This document shows, piece after piece, positions 8,606 to 17,214 of a stretch of DNA of 64,000 bases. The translations under genes and the position numbers were made by a program. Below the pieces are notes generated by a model, which did no database searches, was not told the origin of the DNA, and saw nothing but the letters and a program-made list of their open reading frames with translations. Source of the DNA: DASZHJ01 sp963735465. Lineage in GTDB: Bacteria; Pseudomonadota; Alphaproteobacteria; ATCC43930; CGMCC-115725. The stretch spans positions 3,968,001 to 4,032,000 of the forward strand of contig CAVTLA010000001.1 of the NCBI GenBank assembly GCA_963735465.1. The letters are read 5' to 3'. Position 1 is the stretch's first letter; each line of letters begins with the position of its first letter.

Positions 8606-8873
8606 TCCGCGCGGCTTTGACCTGTTTCGCGTGATGGGCGCGAAGCCGCTTGAACACCTTGCTGGCCGGCACGCTCGGGCGCGGATCAGCCAAGGACTCG
8701 TCGACGCGTTGCCGCAGCCAGTCGTCGAGGGCCGCCTCCTCGCGATCGAGAGCACGCACGGCAGCGCGCACGACCTCGCTCGCCGACGCATAGGCACCGG
8801 ACTTCACCCTCGCTTCGACGCGCTTCTGAAGGTCCCCGAGGGTGACGGTAATCGGTCGGCTCGTGCGCGGCAT
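8592..8873 (-). CDS. parD: ParD-like CopG/ribbon-helix-helix antitoxin
   Basis: About 93 residues. The N-terminal ribbon-helix-helix segment (ITVTLGDLQKRVEARVKSGAYASASEVVRAAVRAL, in two blocks) matches ParD, and the charged C-terminal tail should wrap the toxin. The ATG at 8873 is preferred to an in-frame ATG at 8891 because a GGAG site lies seven bases before it. It precedes and overlaps the toxin gene. A palindrome over its promoter suggests normal autorepression by the ParD-ParE complex. Confidence 0.87.
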   Translation of the reverse strand: MPRTSRPITVTLGDLQKRVEARVKSGAYASASEVVRAAVRALDREEAALDDWLRQRVDESLADPRPSVPASKVFKRLRAHHAKQVKAARNAKV

Positions 8874-8900
8874 GGCGCTGCTCCGGCTCATGTCAGCTGA

Positions 8901-8941
8901 TATGACAATGTCATACTAGGTGCCCGGAAAAGATTTCTCAA
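8901..8941 (-). promoter_or_regulatory. parDE promoter with autoregulatory palindrome
   Basis: Read on the minus strand, TTGAGA (8936-8941) and TAGTAT (8913-8918) are separated by 17 bases, a good -35/-10 pair. A 15-bp perfect palindrome, TATGACA-A-TGTCATA (8901-8915), overlaps the -10. Bound antitoxin there would block RNA polymerase. Sequence symmetry is seen; repression is inferred from ParDE biology. Confidence 0.65.
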
Positions 8942-8956
8942 GAGGCACGCCGTCCG

Positions 8957-9754
8957 TCACCCCTTGAGTCGCTTCAGCAGCGCCTGCGCCGCGGCCGGCG
9001 CGCGGACCTTGGCGCCGTTGATGAAGTAGACGAAGCAGTCGCGTGGGCTCTTGCCTGGCGCGGGCTTTGGGTGATGGCGGGGCAGGTCGTCGGGCTCGCC
9101 GCCGGCGGACCAGGTTTGAAAGCGCTTGGCCCAGGCGTCCAGCGCCTTCGGCGAATAGCCGGCGGCCTCGCTCATCGTGCTGCGCCGGAGGCGCGCATAG
9201 ACGAAATCGCCGGTCACGTCGGCGATGCCGGGATAGGCGTCGTCGTCGACGAAGACGACGGGAGTCTTGTGGCGCCGCAGCAGGTCGATGAACTCCGGCG
9301 CCTGGAAGCTGGCGTGGCGGACCTCGACCACGTGGCGGATCTTGCGCCCGTCGAGAGTCCTGGGCAGCAGATCGAGGAAGCTGTCGAAATTGCCGGCGTC
9401 GAAGGCTGTCGTGGGCGGAAACTGCCAGAGGAGAGGACCGAGCTTCTCGCGCAGCTCGAGGACGCCGCTGTCGAAGAACCGCTTCAGCGAATCCCCCGCC
9501 TCGCCGAGCGCGCGGCGATGGGTGACGAAACGCGGCCCCTTCAGGGAGAAGACAAAGTCATCAGGCGTTTCCCCATGCCAGCGGCGGAAGCTCGCCGGCT
9601 TCTGGGAGCCGTAGAAGGTACCGTTGATCTCGATCGAGGTGATCTGCCGGCTCGCATGGGCAAGCTCCTTCGCCTGAACGAGCCCCTTCGGATAGAGCAC
9701 CCCGCGCCACGGCGCGAACACCCAGCCGCCGATGCCGACGCGGATCGCTGTCAT
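8957..9754 (-). CDS. DUF72 (YecE-like) domain protein
   Basis: A 265-residue TIM-barrel-like protein of the DUF72/YecE family, whose biochemical role is unknown. Diagnostic blocks are the N-terminal VGIGGWVFAPWRGVLYP, the following SIEINGTFYGSQ, FVFSLKGPRFVTHRRAL, LGPLLWQFPP, and a C-terminal RDCFVYFINGAKVRAP segment. It has no signal peptide. It is a single gene with no operon partners: the parDE promoter is downstream, and a 196-bp gap separates it from the divergent desaturase. No function can be assigned from context. Confidence 0.9.
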   Translation of the reverse strand: MTAIRVGIGGWVFAPWRGVLYPKGLVQAKELAHASRQITSIEINGTFYGSQKPASFRRWHGETPDDFVFSLKGPRFVTHRRALGEAGDSLKRFFDSGVLELREKLGPLLWQFPPTTAFDAGNFDSFLDLLPRTLDGRKIRHVVEVRHASFQAPEFIDLLRRHKTPVVFVDDDAYPGIADVTGDFVYARLRRSTMSEAAGYSPKALDAWAKRFQTWSAGGEPDDLPRHHPKPAPGKSPRDCFVYFINGAKVRAPAAAQALLKRLKG

Positions 9755-9950
9755 GGAGGAAGTCTAGCGGATCGCGTGAGCTTGGCACCAGAACAATGCG
9801 AGAACTGGAGCACTGGCGGGCTCGCTGCACGCGCCGCGCGCAACCCGCCGCTCAACCGACATGCACGTTTCGCTTTTCCGTTGCGACCCTTGGCCCGGCG
9901 ATTGCAGAGTTGATCGGGCGATGAGCCTTTCGGCTCCCCGAGGATGAGCG

Positions 9951-10949
9951 ATGGACAACTGGGTCTCGCGCACCGGTCTCATCGATGTGAGGCAGCTCAA
10001 GGAGCTGTCCCAGCGCTCCGACGCCAAGGGGCTGGCGCAGCTCGCGGGGCATCTGGGCGCACTCGCGGTCACGGGCTATGCCCTCTGGGCGCTCTGGGGC
10101 AGCTGGTGGGGCGTGCCGGTCTTCGTGGTGCACGGCTATCTCATCAACTGCCTCTTTGCCACGCAGCACGAGTGCAATCACCAGACCGCGTTCCAGTCGC
10201 GCTGGCTCAATGATGGGGTGCGCCGCTTCACCGGCCTGACCCAGCTCTATCCCGCCTGGTGGGAGGCCTGGTTCCACTTCGCCCATCACCGCCACACCGG
10301 CGACTGGGCGAAGGACGCGGAGCTGATGGCGCGCCACAAGTACACCTTCGCGGGATATCTCTATTCCCTCTCCGGCATCGGCTACTGGCAGGGCCGGCTC
10401 AAGAGCCTGCTGACTGTCGCCGCGGGCGGCGTGCCCGCCTCGGTCTATTGGCTCAGCGACAGCCAGCGCCGCTATGTGATCTGGGAAGCGCGCGGACATC
10501 TTGCCGTCTATGCGGCGCTCGCCGCACTCTCGCTCTGGTTCCACAGCTGGCTGGTAGTGACGCTGTGGCTGGCGCCGATGCTGCTGACCAAGCCGCTGCA
10601 TCAGCTCCAGAACATGGGCGAGCATCTGGGACTGGAGGACGGCGCGCTCGACACCACCAGCAACACGCGGACGCTGGCGGTGCCCGCCGTGGTGCGCTGG
10701 GCGCTCTGGCAGATGCCGTACCACACCGCGCACCACACGTTTCCCGGCGTGCCGTTCCATCGCCTGCCGGAGCTGCATCGCGCGCTCGAAGCGCGCATCG
10801 GCCGGCCGCTGCCGACAGCGAGCTACAGCGAGGTCGTCGTGGGCGCGCTCCGCGCCACCTGGCGCGGGCCGGAAGGCACCTGGGCGCTGCCCTTCGCCGC
10901 CGGCGACAACCGCCCGGCGGGGAGCGCGGAGCTGGCGCCGGCGGAGTAG
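9951..10949 (+). CDS. Membrane fatty-acid desaturase family protein
   Basis: A 332-residue integral membrane di-iron enzyme. Three histidine boxes are visible: HECNH (73-77), HHRH (112-115) and HTAHH (258-262), with an extra H217/H225 pair (LHQLQNMGEH). Hydrophobic segments at about 30-70 and 185-215 fit the usual four-helix hairpin layout. Such proteins desaturate or hydroxylate acyl chains or lipids; the exact substrate is unknown. It stands alone, preceded by about 195 bp in which no motif was recognised and followed by a palindromic repeat. Confidence 0.87.
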   Translation: MDNWVSRTGLIDVRQLKELSQRSDAKGLAQLAGHLGALAVTGYALWALWGSWWGVPVFVVHGYLINCLFATQHECNHQTAFQSRWLNDGVRRFTGLTQLYPAWWEAWFHFAHHRHTGDWAKDAELMARHKYTFAGYLYSLSGIGYWQGRLKSLLTVAAGGVPASVYWLSDSQRRYVIWEARGHLAVYAALAALSLWFHSWLVVTLWLAPMLLTKPLHQLQNMGEHLGLEDGALDTTSNTRTLAVPAVVRWALWQMPYHTAHHTFPGVPFHRLPELHRALEARIGRPLPTASYSEVVVGALRATWRGPEGTWALPFAAGDNRPAGSAELAPAE

Positions 10950-10974
10950 CGCCCCGGGGATAGCTCTCCGCTCC

Positions 10975-11061
10975 CGTCATGGCCGGGCTTGACCCGGCCA
11001 TCCACGACTTGTTTCCGTCACCGCAAAGACGTGGATGCCCGGCACAAGGCCGGGCATGACG
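10975..11061. repeat. Palindromic intergenic repeat, family B copy 1
   Basis: Inverted repeat whose left arm begins CGTCATGGCCGGGCTTGAC and whose right arm ends GGCCGGGCATGACG. The inner part includes CCATCCACG and CGTGGATGCC. Two further copies lie near 55.9 and 57.6 kb. The rest of the gap (10950-11196) shows no gene. Confidence 0.88.
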
Positions 11062-11196
11062 GTCTGAGAAATCGTGTGCGCCGCGGCAAAGCTCGACCGA
11101 ACTGCGACCCCCACACTTCGGAATCCGCCGTAACGTCGGCGACGGCCGCGCGCCATCTTCCTGACATCCGCAACGTCTTCGTGACGGAGGCACCCG

Positions 11197-12189
11197 ATGA
11201 TGATCGATGACCGGACCATTGCCGCGCCGAAGCTCGATCCCCGGGAGGAGCATTTTCATATCCCGGGCCCGCGTGGCCTTACGCTGTTCCTCCGCCATCT
11301 GCCGCCGAGCGCCGATGGGCCGCCGCTGGGCAGGGACGTGCTCTACGTGCACGGCGGGACCTTCTCCTCCGCGCTTTCCATCGCGCACCGCTTCGACGGG
11401 CGCTCCTGGCGGGACGAGCTCTGCGCCGCCGGATACGACGTGTGGGCGCTGGACTTTCACGGCTTCGGCCGGTACTCGGACCCCTATCCGGAGATGGCGG
11501 AGCCCGCCGACAACCATCCGCCCCTGGGACGGGCCGAGGAGGCGAGCCGGCAGCTCGAGCACGCGGTGCGCTTCATCGGCGCGCGCCAGGGCGCCCGCCG
11601 CGTCTCTCTGGTCGCGCATTCCTGGGGCACCATCGTCGCCGGCCGGCTCGCCGGGCGGTGCCCCGACCTGATCGACCGCCTGGTCTTCTTCGGCCCGATC
11701 GCGCGGCGCGATCCCACGGCCGAGCGCACGCGGCTGCCGGGCTGGCGACTGATCTCGCTCAATGACCAGTGGACCCGCTTCACCGAGACGGTGCCGGCGG
11801 GCGAGGCGCCGGTGCTGCCAAGGCGGCATTTCCAGGACTGGGGCGAGCGCTATCTCGACAGCGATCCCGAGAGCCGCAGCCGCACGCCGGCGTCGGTGAA
11901 GGTGCCGAGCGGTGCCTTCCAGGACATCTTCGACGCCTGGGCCGGCGAGCTCGCCTACGATCCGGGCCTGGTGCGCGCGCCGGTGGCGATCATCCGCGGC
12001 GAGTGGGACACTCTCTGCACCGACGCGGACGCGCGCTGGCTCTTCGACGCGCTCCGCTCGGCGCCGATCCGCCGCGACGTGAGGATTGCCCGGGCGACCC
12101 ATCTCATGCATCTGGAGTCCGCCCGCACCGCGCTCTATCGGGAGACCGAGACCTTCCTCGCCGGCGGCGACCTCGCGCCGGCCACCTGA
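11197..12189 (+). CDS. Alpha/beta hydrolase
   Basis: A 330-residue alpha/beta-hydrolase. The oxyanion segment YVHGGTFSS (50-58) is followed by the nucleophile elbow AHSWG with Ser142. Candidate acid and base lie in RGEWDTLCTD and ATHLMHLESAR near the C-terminus. It has no signal peptide. The start is supported by a CGGAGG site seven bases upstream. It is followed after 18 bp by an antibiotic-biosynthesis-monooxygenase-like protein and then a NIPSNAP-like protein, so the three probably form one operon of small-molecule catabolism. The substrate cannot be named. Confidence 0.88.
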   Translation: MMIDDRTIAAPKLDPREEHFHIPGPRGLTLFLRHLPPSADGPPLGRDVLYVHGGTFSSALSIAHRFDGRSWRDELCAAGYDVWALDFHGFGRYSDPYPEMAEPADNHPPLGRAEEASRQLEHAVRFIGARQGARRVSLVAHSWGTIVAGRLAGRCPDLIDRLVFFGPIARRDPTAERTRLPGWRLISLNDQWTRFTETVPAGEAPVLPRRHFQDWGERYLDSDPESRSRTPASVKVPSGAFQDIFDAWAGELAYDPGLVRAPVAIIRGEWDTLCTDADARWLFDALRSAPIRRDVRIARATHLMHLESARTALYRETETFLAGGDLAPAT

Positions 12190-12207
12190 CCCCGGAGGAG
12201 ACCGACC

Positions 12208-12876
12208 ATGTTCGCCGTCATCTTCGAAACCGTGCCGAAGCCGGAGAAATGGGACGCCTATCTCGCCTACGCCAAGCAGCTGCGGCCGGAGCTGGAGAAG
12301 ATCGAGGGCTTCATCGACAACGAGCGCTTCCGCAGCAAACGCCATCCCGGCACGTTGCTTTCCCTCTCCACCTGGCGCGACGAGAAGGCGGTGGTGCGCT
12401 GGCGCAGCCACGGCCTGCACCACGGCGTGCAGGAGAAAGGCCGCTTCGAGGTGTTCCGCCACTATCACCTCCGCGTCGGCGAGATCACCGGCGACAGCGG
12501 ACTTCCGGCGGGAGAGACGCTCCCGGCACAGCGCCTCGACGAGACCGTGGCCGGCGCCGCCAAGCTGGTGGCGATCACGGAAAGCGCGCTCGAGTCCGTG
12601 ACGCCGGAGACCGACGCGGCAACGCTCGCGCGGCGGCTCGGCCTGCCGGAGGCGGACGGGCTCGTGGACTGGGACGTCTTCGAGAACATCAACCGCCCGG
12701 GCGCGTTCCTGCTGCTCACCTCGTGGCGCGACGCGGGCACCGGCAAATCCTGGCGCGCGCCCTCAGGCGCCGGGATCCGCCACCGCACCGTGCGCGTGAT
12801 CCGCGACTACGGCATGGCGGACCGCGCCGAGGCGCCGCAGTACTTCCCGGCGGTGCCGCCGGCGCAAAAATCCTAG
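12208..12876 (+). CDS. Antibiotic biosynthesis monooxygenase (ABM)-like protein, possibly double-domain
   Basis: 222 residues. The N-terminal half (MFAVIFETVPKPEKWDAYL, then IEGFIDNERFRS and LLSLSTWRDEKAVVRWR) is a clear ABM dimeric alpha/beta-barrel. The second half repeats the pattern more weakly (KLVAITESA, WDVFENINRPGAFLLLTSWRD), suggesting an internally duplicated protein that closes its own barrel. ABM proteins are cofactor-free oxygenases or binding proteins. A GGAGGAG site precedes the ATG. It is flanked by the hydrolase and a NIPSNAP protein with short gaps. The catalytic role is unproven. Confidence 0.8.
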   Translation: MFAVIFETVPKPEKWDAYLAYAKQLRPELEKIEGFIDNERFRSKRHPGTLLSLSTWRDEKAVVRWRSHGLHHGVQEKGRFEVFRHYHLRVGEITGDSGLPAGETLPAQRLDETVAGAAKLVAITESALESVTPETDAATLARRLGLPEADGLVDWDVFENINRPGAFLLLTSWRDAGTGKSWRAPSGAGIRHRTVRVIRDYGMADRAEAPQYFPAVPPAQKS

Positions 12877-12894
12877 AGCGACAGGGAGAGCCCC

Positions 12895-13200
12895 ATGACG
12901 ATCACCGTCTTCATCCGCTATCAGGTCGACCCCTTCCAGCGCGAGGCCTTCGAGGCCTATGCCCGGCGCTGGTCCGAGATCATTCCCCGCTGCGGCGGCG
13001 ATCTCCTCGGCTATTGGATGCCGCACGAGGGCACCAACAACATCGCCTACGGCCTCATTTCCTTCGCGAGCCTGGCGGACTACGAGGCCTACCGCGCGCG
13101 CCTGCGCCAGGACGAGGACGGCATGGCCAACTTCCGCAGCGCCGAGACCCAGCGCCTGATCCTGGCGGAGGAGCGGACCTTCCTGCGCAAGGTGGAGTGA
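12895..13200 (+). CDS. NIPSNAP family protein
   Basis: A 101-residue dimeric alpha/beta-barrel protein with the typical VFIRYQVDPFQREAFEAYA opening, a central GYWMPHEGTNNIAYGLISF segment and the tail ILAEERTFLRKVE. Relatives are of unknown function or act in degradative operons. It begins 18 bp after the ABM-like gene and is the last gene of the hydrolase-ABM-NIPSNAP cluster. No catalytic residues can be assigned. Confidence 0.85.
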   Translation: MTITVFIRYQVDPFQREAFEAYARRWSEIIPRCGGDLLGYWMPHEGTNNIAYGLISFASLADYEAYRARLRQDEDGMANFRSAETQRLILAEERTFLRKVE

Positions 13201-13296
13201 TCCGCCGCCGCCAATGATCCCCGCCGCAGCCCGCCATAGCCACGCTCCCCCGCCTCGGGTAATCATCGCCGGAGGGACGGTGGCGGGAGAGCCGAT

Positions 13297-14871
13297 ATGC
13301 GACGACGGGAGTTTCTGGCGGGAGCGGCGGCGCTGGCGATGCCAGCGGTGGCGCGCGGGGACGCGATCCGGCCCCTGACCTTCGTGCCCCAGGCGGATCT
13401 CAGCATCCTCGACCCCGTCTGGACCACGACCTACCCGACCCGGGATCACGCCTTCCTGGTCTTCGACACGCTCTACGGCGTCGACGCCGATTACAAAGCG
13501 CAGCCGCAGATGCTGGCGGGCGGCCTCGCAGAGAACGACGGCAAGCTTTGGAAGCTGACCCTCCGGCCCGACCTCAAGTTCCACGACGGCACGCCGGTCC
13601 TGGCGCGGGACTGCGTCGCCAGCGTCAAGCGCTGGGGCGCCCGGGACAGCTTCGGCCAGGCGCTGCTGGCGGCCACGGATGAGATTTCCGCCGCCGACGA
13701 CAAGACCATCGTCTTCCGGATGAAGCGCGCCTTCCCGCTGCTGCCCGATGCGCTCGGCAAGGCGCCGCCCAGCATCTGCGCCATCATGCCCGAGCGCCTG
13801 GCATCCACCGATCCCTTCACCCAGGTGACGGAGATGGTGGGCAGTGGGCCTTATCGCTACAAGGCGGACGAGCGCGTGGCCGGCGACCGCATCGTCTACG
13901 AGCGCTTCGCCGGCTATGTGCCGCGCGGCGACGGCACGGCCAGCGGCACCGCCGGGCCGAAGGTGGCGCATATCGAGCGCATCGAGTGGCGGATCATTCC
14001 CGACGGCGGCACGGTGGCCTCCGCCCTGGGCAAGGGCGAGGTGGACTGGTGGCTGGTGCCGGACGCCGACCTGCTGCCGGTGCTGCGCCGCGACCGCAAG
14101 CTCGCGGTCACCGTCGGCGATCCCGCGGGCTATATCGGCACGCTCCGCTTCAATCAGCTGGTACCGCCCTTCGACAATCCGGCGCTGCGCCGCGCCCTCA
14201 TCGGCGCCGTGACGCAATCCGACTACATGATCGCCGCCGTCGGCGCCGATCCCGCCATGTGGAAGGACCATTGCGGCTACTTCACGCCGGGCTCGCCGAT
14301 GGCGAGCACCGCCGGGATGGAGGCGCTCACCGGTCCCCGCGATCTCGCCAAGGTGAAGCGAGATCTCGCCGCCGGCGGCTACAAGGGCGAGAAGATCGTC
14401 CTCCTCGCCCCCTCGGACATCCCCAGCGCCAAAGCCCTCGCCGACATCAGCAACGACGTCCTCAAGAAGCTCGGCACCAACGTCGAGTACCAAGCCATGG
14501 ACTGGGCGACCCTGGTGCAGCGCCGCACCCGGAAGGAGCCGGTGGAGCAAGGCGGCTGGAGCATCTTTCATACCTCCTGGAGCGGCAGCGACCATCTCAA
14601 TCCCGTGGGCCACGTCTTCCTGCGCGGCAACGGCGCCAGCGCCTCGCCGGGCTGGCCGACCAGCGCGCGGCTCGAGGAGCTGCGCAATCGCTGGCTCGAG
14701 GCACCGGACCTGGCGGCGCAGCAGAAGATCTGCGCGGAGATGCAGCTGCAGGCCTTCCAGGACGTGCCCTATATTCCCCTCGGCCAATATTCGGTGCCCA
14801 CCGCCTATCAGGCGAACCTGAGCGGCATTCTCGAGGGCAATCCTAAATTCTGGAACATCCGCCGGAGCTGA
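13297..14871 (+). CDS. ABC transporter substrate-binding protein, family 5 (peptide/opine type)
   Basis: A 524-residue periplasmic binding protein. The N-terminus (MRRREFLAGAAALAMPAVA) looks like a short Tat-type signal with cleavage near residue 21. The mature part has family 5 blocks: LSILDPVWTTTYPTRDH, LRPDLKFHDGTPVLARDCVAS and VGSGPYRYKADE. The next gene, four bases after its stop, is a proline racemase-family enzyme, so the ligand may be a proline-derived compound or small peptide. No permease or ATPase genes are adjacent, so it must use a transporter encoded elsewhere. Confidence 0.9.
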   Translation: MRRREFLAGAAALAMPAVARGDAIRPLTFVPQADLSILDPVWTTTYPTRDHAFLVFDTLYGVDADYKAQPQMLAGGLAENDGKLWKLTLRPDLKFHDGTPVLARDCVASVKRWGARDSFGQALLAATDEISAADDKTIVFRMKRAFPLLPDALGKAPPSICAIMPERLASTDPFTQVTEMVGSGPYRYKADERVAGDRIVYERFAGYVPRGDGTASGTAGPKVAHIERIEWRIIPDGGTVASALGKGEVDWWLVPDADLLPVLRRDRKLAVTVGDPAGYIGTLRFNQLVPPFDNPALRRALIGAVTQSDYMIAAVGADPAMWKDHCGYFTPGSPMASTAGMEALTGPRDLAKVKRDLAAGGYKGEKIVLLAPSDIPSAKALADISNDVLKKLGTNVEYQAMDWATLVQRRTRKEPVEQGGWSIFHTSWSGSDHLNPVGHVFLRGNGASASPGWPTSARLEELRNRWLEAPDLAAQQKICAEMQLQAFQDVPYIPLGQYSVPTAYQANLSGILEGNPKFWNIRRS

Positions 14872-14874
14872 CCG

Positions 14875-15906
14875 ATGCAGACGTCCAAAGTGATCCATGT
14901 CGTGAGCTGCCACGCCGAGGGCGAGGTGGGCGACGTCATCGTCGGCGGCGTGGCGCCGCCGCCGGGCGCCACGATCTGGGAGCAGTCGCGCTGGATCGCC
15001 AAGGACAATGTGCTCCGGAATTTCGTCCTCAACGAGCCCAGGGGCGGCGTCTTCCGCCACGTCAACCTGCTGGTGCCGCCGAAGGATCCGCGGGCCCAGA
15101 TGGGCTGGATCATCATGGAGCCGGAGCACACGCCGCCGATGTCGGGCTCGAACTCGATCTGTGTCGCGACCGTGCTGCTGGAGACCGGGATCATTCCCAT
15201 GCAGGAGCCGGAGACGCGCCTGGTGCTGGAGCCGCCGGGCGGGATCGTCGAGGTCGTGGCCACCTGCCGCAACGGCAAGGCGGAGCGCATCGAGGTGAAG
15301 AACGTCCCCGCCTTCGCCGACAAGCTCGGTGCCAAGCTCGAAGTGGCCGGCGTCGGCACCCTCACGGTGGATACCGCCTATGGCGGCGACAGCTTCGTCA
15401 TCGTGGACGCGACGGCGCTCGGCTTCGCGCTCCGCCCGGACGAGGCTCGCGACATCGCCGTCGTCGGTGCCAAGGTGACGCGCGCCGCCAACGAGCAGCT
15501 TGGATTCTCCCATCCGGAGAATCGCGACTGGCGCCACATCTCCTTCTGCCAGCTCACCGGGCCGCTCACGCGGGAAAACGGCGTCCTCACCGGCGCCAAC
15601 ACGGTCGTGATCGAGCCCGCGAAGCTCGACCGCTCGCCCTGCGGCACCGGCTGCTCGGCGCGGATGGCGGTGCTGCATGCCCGCGGCGAGCTCAAGGTGG
15701 GCGAGCGCTACCTCGCCCGCTCCATCATCGGCAGCAGCTTCCACTGCCGCATCGACGGCGAGGCCCGCATCGGCGGCAAGCCCGGCATCATTCCCGTGAT
15801 CGCGGGCCAGGCCTGGATCACCGGCACGCACCAGGTCACCCTCGATCCCACCGATCCCTGGCCGGAAGGATACCGACTCTCCGACACCTGGCCGAAGCGG
15901 AGCTGA
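14875..15906 (+). CDS. Proline racemase family protein (hydroxyproline epimerase / 3-hydroxyproline dehydratase-like)
   Basis: A 343-residue cofactor-independent enzyme of the proline racemase superfamily. The second catalytic site is DRSPCGTGCSA with Cys256. At the first site, where racemases have Cys, the motif reads PMSGSNSIC with Ser90. This Ser/Cys pair is a known minority subclass; characterised members act on hydroxyprolines (epimerisation and/or dehydration), so plain proline racemase is unlikely. It follows a peptide-type binding protein gene by three bases, suggesting uptake and use of hydroxyproline or a hydroxyproline-containing compound. Confidence 0.85.
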   Translation: MQTSKVIHVVSCHAEGEVGDVIVGGVAPPPGATIWEQSRWIAKDNVLRNFVLNEPRGGVFRHVNLLVPPKDPRAQMGWIIMEPEHTPPMSGSNSICVATVLLETGIIPMQEPETRLVLEPPGGIVEVVATCRNGKAERIEVKNVPAFADKLGAKLEVAGVGTLTVDTAYGGDSFVIVDATALGFALRPDEARDIAVVGAKVTRAANEQLGFSHPENRDWRHISFCQLTGPLTRENGVLTGANTVVIEPAKLDRSPCGTGCSARMAVLHARGELKVGERYLARSIIGSSFHCRIDGEARIGGKPGIIPVIAGQAWITGTHQVTLDPTDPWPEGYRLSDTWPKRS

Positions 15907-16076
15907 GGGACAATCGCGATCGGCTGAGCCCGCTCGCCCTGATGGCTCCGGTCAAGCAATTCTGATTATCGCGCGATCAAGTTGATTGCTATTGTGCCGG
16001 CGAGATCCCGGCGCCGCCTCGTGGGACGAACCCGCGGGCGGAGAGCGTCGGGACGTCATCGGGAGGGAGCAGCACC

Positions 16077-17072
16077 ATGCGGATGTGGATCGCGCTTGCG
16101 GCGGCGGCACTGGCGGTACTGACAGCCGGTGCGGCACAAGCCCAGGCACCGAAGCCGCTCGAGGTCATCGTATTCCCCGGCGGCTTCAATTGGCCGATCT
16201 GGGTCGCCGAGGAAAAGGGCTACTTCGCGAAGAACGGCGTCGCCATCAAGCTGACGCCGACGCCGGGCTCGGTGTTCCAGCTCACCAACCTCATCGACGG
16301 CAAATTCGATCTCGCCATGACGGCGATCGACAACGCCATCGCCTATGACGAGGGGCAGGGCGAGGCGCCCACTAGCCGAAAGCCCGACGTGATCGCCGTG
16401 ATGGGGGGCGACAACGGGTTTCTCCATCTTGTCAGCGTGCCGGAGGTGCGCAGCCTACAGGAGCTGCGCGGCAAGACGCTCTCCGTCGATGCGCTCACCA
16501 CGGGCTATGCCTTCGTGCTGGAGAAGATGTTGCAGCTCGGTGGCCTCAGGCCCAGCGACTACACGCTGGTCACCGCCGGCGGCGTGCTGCAGCGGTTCCA
16601 GGCGCTGATGAAGAAGGAACACGCCGGGACCCTGCTGCTCTCGCCCTTCGAAGTCGCCGCGGAGGCGCAAGGCTTCCACGATCTCGGCGCCGCCATCGAC
16701 GTGTTCGGGCACTACCAGGGCCTGGTGGGCGCCGTGCGGCGGGACTGGGCCAAGGCCCATGGTGCGGAGATCGTGGGCTATATCCGCGGCTACGTCGCCG
16801 GACTCGACTGGCTCTACAGGCCCGCCAACAAGGCCGAGGCGATCGCGATCCTGCGAAAAAACCTCACGACGATGACCCCGGAACTGGCGGAGAAGACCTA
16901 CGGCGTGCTGCTGGATCCTCAGACCGGCTTCAGCAGGCAGGCGCGGCTCGACGTCGCCGGCATCAAGACCGTGCTGGCGGTGCGCAGCGAATACGGCGAG
17001 CCCAGGAAATCCCTCACCAACCCCGCAAAATACTACGATCTCAGCTACTACAACCGCGCGATGGGGAAGTAG
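16077..17072 (+). CDS. ABC transporter substrate-binding protein, NMT1/SsuA-like
   Basis: 331 residues with a classical Sec signal peptide (about 1-21, ending GAAQAQA). The mature domain resembles NMT1/SsuA binding proteins: an opening PLEVIVFPGGFNWPIWVAEE, then VAIKLTPTPGS, and LRGKTLSVDALTTGYAFVLE. Such proteins bind sulfonates, nitrate-like anions, pyrimidines or aromatic acids; the ligand is not predictable. A GGGAGGGAG site lies before the ATG. No permease or ATPase partner is adjacent. The 170-bp upstream gap holds inverted half-sites GCAAT (15956) and ATTGC (15985), possibly regulatory. Confidence 0.87.
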   Translation: MRMWIALAAAALAVLTAGAAQAQAPKPLEVIVFPGGFNWPIWVAEEKGYFAKNGVAIKLTPTPGSVFQLTNLIDGKFDLAMTAIDNAIAYDEGQGEAPTSRKPDVIAVMGGDNGFLHLVSVPEVRSLQELRGKTLSVDALTTGYAFVLEKMLQLGGLRPSDYTLVTAGGVLQRFQALMKKEHAGTLLLSPFEVAAEAQGFHDLGAAIDVFGHYQGLVGAVRRDWAKAHGAEIVGYIRGYVAGLDWLYRPANKAEAIAILRKNLTTMTPELAEKTYGVLLDPQTGFSRQARLDVAGIKTVLAVRSEYGEPRKSLTNPAKYYDLSYYNRAMGK

Positions 17073-17098
17073 GAGAGTTCTGCTCCGGCTCTGATCCT

Positions 17099-17138
17099 GG
17101 CGCGAACTGCCTAGGGGTGGCGGAAACTGCATAGGGGC
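17099..17138. repeat. Two tandem 20-bp direct repeats upstream of methyltransferase
   Basis: Two adjacent near-identical 20-bp units, each of the form GGCG-nn-AACTGC-n-TAGGGG-n, begin at 17099 and 17119. A 20-bp period places them on the same DNA face, as expected for a tandem activator site. The methyltransferase start is 76 bp downstream. The binding protein is unknown. Confidence 0.6.
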
Positions 17139-17214
17139 GCCGGGAGCCGCCCGGCAGGATGGGCCGGTGCCGGCGGAAGGGCCGGCACGTCCCCCTTCTT
17201 GCAGGAGAGTTGCC

